From assembly GCA_900549705.1 (NCBI GenBank), contig URPI01000010.1, positions 1 through 27,063 of the forward strand: 27,063 nucleotides of DNA, given 5' to 3'. Position numbers and translations under genes: made by a program. This document shows positions 7,698 through 14,690 of the stretch, piece by piece (positions within the stretch are counted from its first letter, which is position 1; the number at the start of each line of letters is the position of its first letter). The DNA comes from an uncultured Eubacteriales bacterium. GTDB taxonomy: Bacteria > Bacillota > Clostridia > Oscillospirales > Oscillospiraceae. The notes beneath the pieces were generated by a model. The model had not been told where the DNA came from. It searched no databases and worked only from the letters and a program-made list of their open reading frames with translations.

Positions 7698-9434
7698 ATG
7701 GCATTTGACGCATTCTATTTAAAATTCACCCTGGATGAGATACGGGAAAAGTGCCTGGGGGGACGGGTGGAAAAAATCTTCCAGCCCAGCCGGGACAGTC
7801 TCATTATGCTCATCAAGGGCAGCGCCGGGCGGGAAAAGCTGCTGATTGTGGCAAACCCCACCGCCCCCCGGCTGCATCTGACCACCGCCTCGCCGGAAAA
7901 CCCGCCGGAGCCTCCCATGTTCTGTATGCTGCTGCGCAAGCACCTTTCCGGTGCACGCCTGGCTGAAATCTCCCAGCCGCCCATGGAGCGTCTGGCGGTT
8001 TTTACCTTTGACAGCACCGATGAAATGGGCTTTCCGGTGCAAAAGCGCCTGGTGGCGGAGCTGATGGGACGCACCTGCAATCTGTACCTGCTGGGGCCGG
8101 AGGGGCGTATCTTAGACTGTCTGCGGCGCATTCCCCTGGACGAAAACACCAAGCGTGCCGCCCTGCCCGGCCTGAACTATCAGGAGCCGGAAAAAGTGGA
8201 AAAGCAGAATCCGCTGGAATTTACAAACTATACGGAGCTATTGACCAGCCCCGGAGCCGACCTGCTGTGTGACCGGCTGATGGATACCCTGGGCGGCCTC
8301 AGCCCCCTGGTGTGCCGGGAGGCGGCGCTCCAATGCGCCGGGGATACGGATTCCAGGATTGAGAATCAGGACGTTCCCGCCCTGGCCGCAAATCTGCAAG
8401 CCTATTTCCGGGAAGTCCTCACCCAGCCCAAGCCCTATTTTTATGCTCAGGCCGACGGCACCCCCAAGCAGTTTGCCTTCTGCCCCATCCGGGAATATGG
8501 CAGCTGCCAGCAGGCAGAGAGCTTCAGCGCCCTGCTGGACAGCTTCTACACCCTGCGGGATCGCCGGGATGCCATGCGCCAGAAAAGCCAGGCCATTCGC
8601 AAAACCGTATCGAACCTCTGTGCCCGTCTGCGCCGGAAGCTGGCTGTGCAGGAAAAAGAGCTGGAGGCCACCTATGACCGGGAACGGCTGCGCCAGCTGG
8701 GCGACATTCTCACCGCCAACATTGGCAGAATCAAAAAGGGGCAAACCATCGCCCAGTGCGAGGACTTCTATAACGAGGAGATGCCCATCATCGATATTCC
8801 CATCTCTCCCCTGCTGTCCCCCCAGCAAAACGCCGCCAAATTCTACAAGGATTACACCCGGATGAAGAATGCGGAAAAGGAGCTGACCCACCAGATTGCC
8901 CTGGGCAGCGAGGAGCTGAGCTATCTGGAAAGCGTGCAGGAGGAGCTGAACCGAGCGGGCACCGATGCCGAGCTGGATGAAATCCGGCAGGAGCTGCAAG
9001 CCGGCGGCTATGTGCGGCAGGATGGCAGCAAGGCAAGGATGAAGCAGAAGAAGCTGTCCCCCATGCGATTTGAAAGCACCGACGGCTTCCCCATTTATGT
9101 TGGCCGGAACAACCGGCAGAATGACGAGCTGACCTTCCGCCTGGCGCGCAAGGACGACATCTGGTGCCACGCCAGCAAGGTGCATGGCAGCCACGTCATC
9201 ATCTCCTGCGGCGGCAAAACGCCCCCGGACAACACCCTCACCCAAGCTGCCCAGCTGGCCGCCTACTATGCGGAAACCACCGGCGGGCAGAATATCCCCG
9301 TGGATATGACGACGGTGAAGCAGGTTAAAAAAATCCCCAGCGGCAAGCCGGGCATGGTGATTTACCACACCTATAAGACCGTCATTGTCAATCCCTACAA
9401 GGACATTGTAGTGGATGAACTGAACGCAGAATAA
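7698..9434 (+). CDS. rqcH: Rqc2/NEMF homologue RqcH (NFACT protein)
   Basis: 578 residues, the usual length. NFACT-N opens with the typical FDAFYLKFTLDEI and includes GRVEKIFQP, LLRKHL and ELMGRTCN; a helix-hairpin-helix and a long charged coiled coil occupy about 280-440; the NFACT-R domain near 450-560 has YVGRNNRQND and DDIWCHASKVHGSHVII. In Bacillus, RqcH binds obstructed 50S subunits and directs C-terminal alanine tailing of stalled nascent chains for degradation. Older annotations call the family fibronectin-binding protein. At the position of the essential Asp97-Arg98 pair of Bacillus RqcH this protein reads Glu97-Arg98, a conservative change. Single-gene unit with its own promoter and a bidirectional terminator. 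Confidence 0.94.
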   Translation: MAFDAFYLKFTLDEIREKCLGGRVEKIFQPSRDSLIMLIKGSAGREKLLIVANPTAPRLHLTTASPENPPEPPMFCMLLRKHLSGARLAEISQPPMERLAVFTFDSTDEMGFPVQKRLVAELMGRTCNLYLLGPEGRILDCLRRIPLDENTKRAALPGLNYQEPEKVEKQNPLEFTNYTELLTSPGADLLCDRLMDTLGGLSPLVCREAALQCAGDTDSRIENQDVPALAANLQAYFREVLTQPKPYFYAQADGTPKQFAFCPIREYGSCQQAESFSALLDSFYTLRDRRDAMRQKSQAIRKTVSNLCARLRRKLAVQEKELEATYDRERLRQLGDILTANIGRIKKGQTIAQCEDFYNEEMPIIDIPISPLLSPQQNAAKFYKDYTRMKNAEKELTHQIALGSEELSYLESVQEELNRAGTDAELDEIRQELQAGGYVRQDGSKARMKQKKLSPMRFESTDGFPIYVGRNNRQNDELTFRLARKDDIWCHASKVHGSHVIISCGGKTPPDNTLTQAAQLAAYYAETTGGQNIPVDMTTVKQVKKIPSGKPGMVIYHTYKTVIVNPYKDIVVDELNAE

Positions 9435-9462
9435 GGCGGCAAACCGGTTTGCACACGCCAAC

Positions 9463-9589
9463 CGTAGGGGCGGATAGCATCCGCCTGGAACCCCGGATTT
9501 CAGCAAGTACCCGGTTGAATGGAATCCCCCACCATTCAACGAACAGTCCAATCCCATCAGCTTGCGGGCAGATTCTATCCGCCCCTACG
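9463..9589. repeat. Second MITE-like element with 15-bp terminal inverted repeats
   Basis: The ends are CGTAGGGGCGGATAG and its exact reverse complement. The interior carries a GAATGG/CCATTC hairpin. The ends match those of the element upstream of the GH3 gene apart from the outermost bases, but this copy is 127 bases instead of 262, so the two differ by internal content. It sits between the convergent rqcH and thiN genes. Confidence 0.6.
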
Positions 9590-9601
9590 CCCAGGATAAT
9601 T

Positions 9602-9637
9602 AAAAGCCCATGACATCAAACCGTGTCATGGGCTTTT
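9602..9637. terminator. Bidirectional terminator between rqcH and thiN
   Basis: A perfect 14-bp stem, AAAAGCCCATGACA with its complement, around an 8-base loop. The arm ends give T-runs on both strands, so it can stop both converging transcripts. The arm is almost identical to that of the terminator at 20078-20112. Confidence 0.9.
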
Positions 9638-9644
9638 GCATATT

Positions 9645-10295
9645 TTATTGGTTCTGTTCCAGCTTCTCGATTTCGGGCAGCGGGGTCTGGGTTTGCCACA
9701 TAGCAAGCAGCGTGCCGCCCCGAACGGTGACACGAGCCTCTTTCCCGATGAAGTGATTGCTCACCCCCAAGGGAAAATCAGAATTCAGGGTCACCTGATC
9801 GGCTTTGTAATAGAGATTTTCAATGGTTACACTGCGCACGGATGCCCCCAAGCTAAAGCAGGAAAAATCGCCCTGCATGGTTGGCGGAAAAATCAGGGTT
9901 CCGTAATCCAATGCGGTGGCAATATAATCCCGTCCTATCAAAAATCCGTGCGCTCCGTGGGACACCAAGAAGCCCAATGTCTGGAAATTGGCAACGGTGT
10001 GGTCAAGCCGCCGCCCGTCCATGCCGCCATAAATAACGAACCGCTCATGGCATTCCCGCAGTCCATGCTTCACCGCCAGCATCATGTCGGTGTCGTCCTT
10101 TTCAATGGGAAAAGCGGTGGAGCCATCCGGCACAAACCCCAAAGAGTCGAAATCGCCCAGTATCGTATTCGGGATAATTCCCAGTCTTTTGGCATGGTTC
10201 AGGCCGCCATCCACGGCAATCACATAGTCATCCCGCTGGATTGGCTCCAGCAGGCCGCCGAAATCACCGGCTCCAATCAGAATACAGCTGGGCAT
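9645..10295 (-). CDS. thiN: Thiamine pyrophosphokinase
   Basis: 216 residues from MPSCILIGAGD. The frame is open further upstream, but that part is out-of-frame overlap with the neighbouring epimerase gene. Family motifs are all visible: AVDGGLNHA (27-35), LGDFDSLG (46-53), DDTDMMLAVKHG (67-78) and YGGMDGRRLDHT (89-100). The enzyme transfers pyrophosphate from ATP to thiamine, giving thiamine diphosphate, in the cytoplasm. The start codon lies one base after the epimerase stop (TGA-T-ATG) with no obvious binding site of its own, so translation probably depends on reinitiation by ribosomes leaving the upstream gene. No thiamine riboswitch is seen. Confidence 0.93.
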   Translation of the reverse strand: MPSCILIGAGDFGGLLEPIQRDDYVIAVDGGLNHAKRLGIIPNTILGDFDSLGFVPDGSTAFPIEKDDTDMMLAVKHGLRECHERFVIYGGMDGRRLDHTVANFQTLGFLVSHGAHGFLIGRDYIATALDYGTLIFPPTMQGDFSCFSLGASVRSVTIENLYYKADQVTLNSDFPLGVSNHFIGKEARVTVRGGTLLAMWQTQTPLPEIEKLEQNQ

Positions 10296-10296
10296 A

Positions 10297-11187
10297 TCAG
10301 CGGACAAACCGGGTGGACAGGGTGGTGCTCCACTTCTGACCGGGGGCGAGAATGGCAGCGGCAGGCTTCTCCGTCCATTCGGTGCTGCTCTTTTCTGCAC
10401 TGGGCAGGCTGTGCCACGGCTCGATGCACACGAATTTCGGCTCGCCCGGCTTGCTCCAAATCAGGGTATAGGGGAAATTCTTGATGCTGCACACCACCGC
10501 ACGGCCGGAATCCTTCTCGTAGATGCCCAGGGTGCTGGAATTGAGGTTCGTCATGCAATGGCTGTCAATGGCGAACAGCTGGTTATCAATGGGAATGGTG
10601 TCGATGTTGGTGCCCAGGTAATAGCATTTCCCCCGCACCAGACCGTTGGGCTGGCAGCTCAGGCACAGGGGGGATTCCATCTTGTCAAACCGCAGCTCAT
10701 AGTCGCTGTAGGTGTGATCCGTGTCAAACGGAATGGCAAAGGCGGGATGGAAGCCGATGCCAAAGGGCAGCACCTCTGTATCCCGGTTCTGCACAGTCAG
10801 GGTGTGGTGCAGAGTGTCGCCATCCAGGGAGAAGGTGGAAACCAGCCGGAATTCATAGGGGAAGTTTGCCAGCGTTTCGGGGTTGGAGCGCAGCTCCAAA
10901 TCCACCCGGGTGGCGCTCTTGCGCACCAGGTCATGCTCCAGAATCCGTGCAAAGCCATGCTGCCCGGAGGAATAGTCTTTTCCCTTGGCGTGGATGGTGT
11001 TGTTCACCACCTTGCCGGTGTGGGGAAAGAGAATGGGCGCATGATAGCCCCACACGCTGCTGTCGGCCTGCCAGATATGCTCCACACCGTCAATCTTGCG
11101 GACGACGCTTTTCACCTGAGCACCCCAGCTGGTGATGGTCACCTTCAAATAGTCGTTTTCGATCACGTATTCCTGAAAATCCATCAT
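10297..11187 (-). CDS. Aldose 1-epimerase family protein (LacX-like)
   Basis: 296 residues; AGGAGG stands 8 bases before the first of two adjacent ATG codons. The galactose-mutarotase-like fold is indicated by LKVTITSWGAQV at the start, GQHGFAR (H77, R81), GFHPAF (H147) and CIEPWHS (E256), which fit the two histidines and the glutamate of the family. It should act on the anomeric carbon of a hexose or hexose derivative in the cytoplasm. The LacX/YeaD-like branch is not specific enough to name the sugar, so galM is not assigned. It lies 49 bases after uppP, with a palindrome (GGGCGGCA-type, about 11212-11229) in the gap, and directly before thiN; likely co-transcribed with both. Confidence 0.87.
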   Translation of the reverse strand: MMDFQEYVIENDYLKVTITSWGAQVKSVVRKIDGVEHIWQADSSVWGYHAPILFPHTGKVVNNTIHAKGKDYSSGQHGFARILEHDLVRKSATRVDLELRSNPETLANFPYEFRLVSTFSLDGDTLHHTLTVQNRDTEVLPFGIGFHPAFAIPFDTDHTYSDYELRFDKMESPLCLSCQPNGLVRGKCYYLGTNIDTIPIDNQLFAIDSHCMTNLNSSTLGIYEKDSGRAVVCSIKNFPYTLIWSKPGEPKFVCIEPWHSLPSAEKSSTEWTEKPAAAILAPGQKWSTTLSTRFVR

Positions 11188-11236
11188 AATGTTTTCCTCC
11201 TCTTTCTGTGTGGGGCGGCAATGCCGCCCTTATTCC

Positions 11237-12067
11237 TTATTTCTTAATCACCAGGAAATACAGCAGCACGGCAATGCCCAGCACAATGCGGTAAATGCCG
11301 AAGGCGCTGAAGGAATGCTTACGGACATAATTCATCAGGCCCTTGATGACCAGCAGGCTCACAATGTAGGACACGGTGCAGCCCACCAGCAGAATCAGCA
11401 TATCCATTGCTGTGAAGCTGACCCCGGACAGGAAGAATTTCAGCAGCTTGATGCCGCTGGCACCCACCATGGTGGGAATTGCCATAAAGAAGCTGAACTC
11501 CGCCGCCGTGCCCCGGGACACACCGGCCAGGATGCCGCCCAGAATGGTGGAGCCGGAGCGGGACGTACCGGGCACCAGGCTCAGGCACTGGCTGACACCG
11601 ATAATCATCGCCGTGCCCCAAGGAAGGTTGTTCACATCATGATAGCGAAGCTCCCGATGCTCGTTCCATTTTTCCACCGCAATGAATGCAACGCCATAAA
11701 CAATCAGCATGACAGCCACCACGATGCCGTTGTGCAGGTGCGTGTCCATCCAGTCGTCAAACAGCACACCCACAACGCCGGAGGGGATGATGGCGGCAAT
11801 AACCTTGAACCACAGCGTCCAGGTCTGCTTCTTCTGCTCGTCGTTCTTCCCCCGGTCGAAGGGGTTGAGTTTCCGGAAAAACAGGGCGCATACAGCCAGA
11901 ATCGCTCCCAGCTGAATCACCACGTCGAACATACTCTGAAATTCTTCGCTCACGTTCAGGTTAATAAATTCATTCAGCAAAATCAGGTGTCCGGTAGAGG
12001 ATACCGGGAGCCACTCTGTAATGCCCTCCACAATGCCAAACAGCACCGCCTTTAATACCTCAATCAT
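11237..12067 (-). CDS. uppP: Undecaprenyl-diphosphate phosphatase (BacA type)
   Basis: 276 residues with about eight hydrophobic helices. The two active-site blocks are intact: GIVEGITEWLPVSSTGH (residues 11-27, with E14, E18, S23, S24 and H27) and VPGTSRSGSTI, whose arginine contacts the phosphate. It removes a phosphate from undecaprenyl diphosphate, recycling the carrier lipid for peptidoglycan and other wall polymers, and high dosage is known to give bacitracin tolerance in other bacteria. AAAGGAG precedes the start by about 12 bases. Leftmost member of transcription is thiN; mgtE is divergent. A hydrophilic loop between the third and fourth helices (FDRGKNDEQKKQ) is slightly longer than in the Escherichia coli protein. 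Confidence 0.96.
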   Translation of the reverse strand: MIEVLKAVLFGIVEGITEWLPVSSTGHLILLNEFINLNVSEEFQSMFDVVIQLGAILAVCALFFRKLNPFDRGKNDEQKKQTWTLWFKVIAAIIPSGVVGVLFDDWMDTHLHNGIVVAVMLIVYGVAFIAVEKWNEHRELRYHDVNNLPWGTAMIIGVSQCLSLVPGTSRSGSTILGGILAGVSRGTAAEFSFFMAIPTMVGASGIKLLKFFLSGVSFTAMDMLILLVGCTVSYIVSLLVIKGLMNYVRKHSFSAFGIYRIVLGIAVLLYFLVIKK

Positions 12068-12143
12068 ATAAACTATGGTCTCCTTTCAGATTTTGAATAT
12101 GCCCCTCAAAAAAAGGCATACACCCCCATTTTTTGACACAACC

Positions 12144-12172
12144 ATCATACAGGAATTATCTTCACATTTCAA
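12144..12172 (-). promoter_or_regulatory. Promoter of the uppP operon
   Basis: Minus strand TTGAAA, 17-base spacer, TATGAT, about 75 bases before the uppP start. The leader between contains only a weak ATGCC/GGCAT inverted repeat. Confidence 0.55.
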
Positions 12173-12235
12173 TAGGCAATTGCGTTTATTCCGTCGGCTG
12201 CTGTCGAAAAAATTTTATACTCCCGTAACAACCGA

Positions 12236-12264
12236 TTGACATTCGGGGTGGAACGGGGTACAAT
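12236..12264 (+). promoter_or_regulatory. Consensus promoter of the mgtE leader transcript
   Basis: TTGACA, 17-base spacer, TACAAT: one of the two best promoters in the window. Transcription should begin near 12271, giving a leader of about 155 bases before mgtE. The 12 bases AACCGATTGACA around the -35 box recur at the degV promoter. Confidence 0.8.
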
Positions 12265-12297
12265 AAATCCAACTATGCGATAAAAGGAGGGAACACC

Positions 12298-12372
12298 ATG
12301 GACGCCGGCGGCAGTGGCAATATACCGGGCCGAAGTAGGATGCAGTCTGCTTCCGTGGCAGACCTCAGCTAA
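12298..12372 (+). CDS. Upstream ORF / putative leader peptide of mgtE (24 codons)
   Basis: AAGGAGGG stands 6 bases before an ATG that opens a 24-codon frame (MDAGGSGNIPGRSRMQSASV then ADLS) ending in TAA. The predicted transcription start lies only about 27 bases upstream. The frame runs through the 5' arms of all three helices of the leader structure, and the stop codon is the base before the 3' arm of the middle helix. Ribosomes on this frame would therefore melt the structure, the arrangement expected of a leader peptide. The peptide is rich in Gly and Ser, with one Pro and no run of one amino acid, so classical amino-acid attenuation is unlikely. Translation is not proven; the binding site and position are the evidence. 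Confidence 0.5.
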   Translation: MDAGGSGNIPGRSRMQSASVADLS

Positions 12373-12421
12373 TTCGGCCCTTCGTAGATTGCCTCTTGTA
12401 TTTTTTTAAGAAATGAGGAGG
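12314..12421 (+). promoter_or_regulatory. Structured 5' leader of mgtE, candidate cis-regulatory RNA
   Basis: Three nested perfect helices are readable by eye: GGCAAT 12316-12321 with ATTGCC 12388-12393; GGGCCGAA 12327-12334 with TTCGGCCC 12373-12380; GTCTGC 12345-12350 with GCAGAC 12358-12363 around a 7-base loop. Internal loops between them keep purine-rich strands such as GTAGGATGCA. Seven T residues follow at 12401-12407. GCCTC (12391-12395), part of the outer helix, can alternatively pair with the mgtE ribosome binding site GAGGAGGT, so helix 1 and site sequestration exclude each other. I do not see the M-box (ykoK) conserved blocks. Function is inferred from architecture and gene, not from a recognised family. 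Confidence 0.55.
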
Positions 12422-12427
12422 TAACTT

Positions 12428-13807
12428 ATGGCAGAACGCTTTGAAATTATGGAAAAAGCCCTCCTGCAAATGTTGGAGAGCAAGAAGTATTCCACCCTGC
12501 GGGATATGCTGATTACAATGAATCCCAGCGATGTGGCGGGTATTTTCAGCGATTTGGAGGAAAAGCAGGTTCCCCTGATGTTCCGGCTGCTGCCCAAGGA
12601 GCTGGCAGCGGAAACCTTCGTTGAAATGGAGCCTGATACCCAGGCATTGCTCATCCAGGGCTTTTCCGACAACGAGCTGAAAGAAGTGCTCAGTGAGCTT
12701 TATGTGGACGATGCAGCCGACCTGGTAGAGGAGATGCCGGCCACAGTGGTGCGCCGCATTCTGGAGCAGGCCGACCCGGAGATGCGCAGCTCCATCAACC
12801 AGATTCTGCGCTATCCCGAAAACTCTGCGGGCTCCATTATGACCACAGAATATGTGGCGCTGCGCCCCAATATGACGGTGGAGGAGTCCATCACCCGCAT
12901 TCGCCGTCAGGGCGTGGACAAGGAAACCATCTACACCTGCTATGTCATCGACAATGACCGCACCCTGCTGGGTCTGGTCACCGTAAAAAGTCTGCTGCTG
13001 TGTGAGGATGACGACACCCCCATCAGCCAAATCATGGTGACGAATCTGATTTCCGTCACCACCCAGGACGACCAGGAAGAAGTCGCCCGGATGTTCAGCA
13101 AGTATAATTTCCTGGCCCTTCCCGTGGTGGACAAGGAGAACCGCATGGTGGGCATCGTCACCTTCGACGATGCCATGGATGTCATGCAGGACGAGGCCAC
13201 CGAGGATATGGAAATCATGGCCGCTATCACCCCCTCGGAGAAAAGCTATCTTGCCAGCTCTCCCTGGGATCTGTTCAAGCACCGGATTCCCTGGCTGCTG
13301 CTGCTGATGGTGTCGGCTACCTTTACCGGCATGATTATCAGCTCCTTCGAGGCGTCCCTGGGCATCCTGCCCATCCTCACCGTGTTCATCCCCATGCTGA
13401 TGGACACCGGCGGTAACAGCGGCTCTCAGTCCTCTGTCACCGTCATTCGTGCATTGAGCCTGGACGAGCTGCATTTCAAGGATATTTTCACCGTCATCTG
13501 GAAGGAAGTCCGCGCCGCCGCCCTGTGCGCCATTGCGCTGGCCGCTGTGTGTTTCGGCAAGGTAATGCTGGTTGACCGGCTGCTGATGGGCAACACCAGC
13601 GTAACCGTTCTGGTGGATTTGACCGTGTGCCTGACGTTGGCTGTAACGGTTATCGTGGCAAAGGTTGTGGGCTGCTCCCTGCCCCTGATTGCAAAGCGGT
13701 TCGGCTTTGACCCAGCCGTGATGGCTTCCCCTTTCATCACCACCATCGTGGATGCCATGAGCTTGCTGCTGTATTTCCTGTTTGCCAAGGCCATTCTGGG
13801 TGTATGA
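12428..13807 (+). CDS. mgtE: Magnesium transporter MgtE
   Basis: 459 residues with AGGAGG 6 bases before the start. Order of domains: an N-terminal superhelical domain (about 1-130, PSDVAGIFSDL), two CBS domains (about 130-255, SAGSIMTTEYVAL and VTFDDAMDVMQDEATEDME), a connecting helix and five membrane helices from about 280. The pore signature MDTGGNSGSQSS begins at residue 325, and ASPFITTIVDAM near the end is the second family mark. Known MgtE proteins are Mg2+-selective channels gated by Mg2+ bound between the cytosolic domains. Expression seems to be controlled further by the long leader. Monocistronic with a strong terminator; divergent from uppP. Confidence 0.96.
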   Translation: MAERFEIMEKALLQMLESKKYSTLRDMLITMNPSDVAGIFSDLEEKQVPLMFRLLPKELAAETFVEMEPDTQALLIQGFSDNELKEVLSELYVDDAADLVEEMPATVVRRILEQADPEMRSSINQILRYPENSAGSIMTTEYVALRPNMTVEESITRIRRQGVDKETIYTCYVIDNDRTLLGLVTVKSLLLCEDDDTPISQIMVTNLISVTTQDDQEEVARMFSKYNFLALPVVDKENRMVGIVTFDDAMDVMQDEATEDMEIMAAITPSEKSYLASSPWDLFKHRIPWLLLLMVSATFTGMIISSFEASLGILPILTVFIPMLMDTGGNSGSQSSVTVIRALSLDELHFKDIFTVIWKEVRAAALCAIALAAVCFGKVMLVDRLLMGNTSVTVLVDLTVCLTLAVTVIVAKVVGCSLPLIAKRFGFDPAVMASPFITTIVDAMSLLLYFLFAKAILGV

Positions 13808-13811
13808 AAAT

Positions 13812-13851
13812 TCCCGCGTTTTCCGTTTCCTGGAAAACGCGGGATATTTTT
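13812..13851 (+). terminator. Rho-independent terminator of mgtE
   Basis: A perfect 13-bp stem (TCCCGCGTTTTCC and complement), 7-base loop, then TATTTTTG, starting 4 bases after the stop codon. Confidence 0.92.
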
Positions 13852-13859
13852 GTGGGGAG

Positions 13860-14200
13860 CGACGAGCAGGCGACCCCTCGGCACGAAGTGCCCATACCTC
13901 CCCTGGAAGGGGAGGTGCCGAACGAACGTGAGGCGGAGGGGTTTGTCCGTAAACTGAGCAAGGAAACCCCTCTGCGACTCGCTAAGAGCCGCCTACGGCG
14001 GTTGCTCGCTTGCATAGCGCCTGCGGGCGCTTAAGTCAGCCCGTTCGGGCTGCCAGCTTTTAATCGCGGAATGATTGCCACCGGCAATCATAATTTTGAA
14101 AAATTCGCTGCGCTCTGCAACACCCTTTCAGGGGAGCCAAGGCGGCTGCGCCGCTGCGGGAGGCTAAGAGCCACCCCTACAGGTACGTGGAAAGCCTGAA
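13860..14200. repeat. Mosaic of intergenic repeats between mgtE and the tRNA genes
   Basis: No gene is supported here. The stretch contains CCTCCCCT-gga-AGGGGAGG, a GAGCCGCC/GGCGGTTGCTC-type palindrome, GCGCCTGCGGGCGC, the 25-base segment shared exactly with the galE-rqcH gap (14034-14058), and a 58-base segment (14068-14125) that recurs inverted at 20951-21008 with two differences. Open frames across it carry no domain. Confidence 0.6.
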
Positions 14201-14211
14201 AAATGGGTACG

Positions 14212-14244
14212 AAAAAGCCCCGCCGCGATTGCAGCAGGGCTTTT
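14212..14244 (-). terminator. Terminator of the tRNA operon
   Basis: Minus strand AAAAGCCCTGC and GCGGGGCTTTT pair (one G-U), followed by a T-run, two bases downstream of the CCA end of tRNA-Glu. The stem also offers T residues on the plus strand. Confidence 0.75.
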
Positions 14245-14246
14245 CA

Positions 14247-14321
14247 TGGTGACCCGTACGGGAATCGAACCCATGTTACCGCCGTGAAAGGGCGGTGTCT
14301 TAACCGCTTGACCAACGGGCC
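14247..14321 (-). tRNA. tRNA-Glu (anticodon UUC)
   Basis: 75 bases including encoded CCA. Acceptor GGCCCGT pairs with ACGGGTC (one G-U), the anticodon stem CCGCC/GGCGG encloses CTTTCAC, and the T arm carries GGTTCGATTCC. Its first base follows the CCA of tRNA-Met with no spacer. Confidence 0.95.
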
Positions 14322-14397
14322 TGGTAGCGGCAATCTGATTCGAACAGATGACATACCGGGTATGAACCGGCTACTCTACCAACTGAGTTATGCCGCC
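14322..14397 (-). tRNA. tRNA-Met (anticodon CAU), elongator type
   Basis: 76 bases including encoded CCA. Acceptor GGCGGCA pairs with TGCCGCT, the anticodon loop is TTCATAC, and the T arm carries GTTCGAATC. It lacks the C1-A72 mismatch and the three G-C pairs of initiator tRNA, so it is an elongator; an Ile tRNA with modified CAU anticodon is the other possibility. Confidence 0.92.
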
Positions 14398-14440
14398 ATA
14401 TGGTCAAGTTGATTCCGGCACCGCCGAAATCAGCTTCATT

Positions 14441-14469
14441 AGTATATTACGTCAAGCTCATTTTGTCAA
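14441..14469 (-). promoter_or_regulatory. Promoter of the tRNA-Met/tRNA-Glu operon
   Basis: Minus strand TTGACA, 17-base spacer, TATACT, about 45 bases upstream of tRNA-Met. Near-perfect consensus, as expected for a stable RNA promoter. Confidence 0.85.
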
Positions 14470-14575
14470 TAGCTTTTTTGGAAAATTTCAAATTTTTTTG
14501 AAAACCGTATTTGCGTGTCACTCCACGGCGCAATCCCCTCTTGGATGATGGGAAGGTTATATCCCCCCAGGGGGC

Positions 14576-14604
14576 TTCCGAAGAATGCTTCTATCTGGTA
14601 GAAT
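14576..14604 (+). promoter_or_regulatory. Possible extended -10 promoter of the ABC importer operon
   Basis: TGG-TAGAAT gives an extended -10 element; the -35 candidate TTCCGA, 17 bases upstream, is weak. A hairpin TGGAGC-caaat-GCTCCA (14634-14650) would lie in the short leader. Further upstream GGAAG/CTTCC with inner CCCC/GGGG is also foldable, so a start further left and a longer structured leader cannot be excluded. Confidence 0.35.
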
Positions 14605-14690
14605 GATTTCAAGGTCAATTCCGAGCGGAGATGTGGAGCCAAATGCTCCAATCCCGCCCCATGAATGAAACACAGAAAGGGTAGAAAAAA

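Noticed and set aside
12272..12427. M-box (ykoK) Mg2+ riboswitch before mgtE
   Set aside because: The conserved M-box blocks, such as GGUGAGGCUCCU, are absent and the leader is shorter than expected.
13804..14034. A 76-codon frame after mgtE
   Set aside because: It is made of the mgtE terminator and dispersed repeats, with no binding site.
14203..14412. A 69-codon plus-strand frame across the tRNA region
   Set aside because: It is antisense to two clear tRNA genes and their terminator.
14661..14684. Seven-codon frame before the substrate-binding protein gene
   Set aside because: It has no ribosome binding site, and such short frames are expected by chance.
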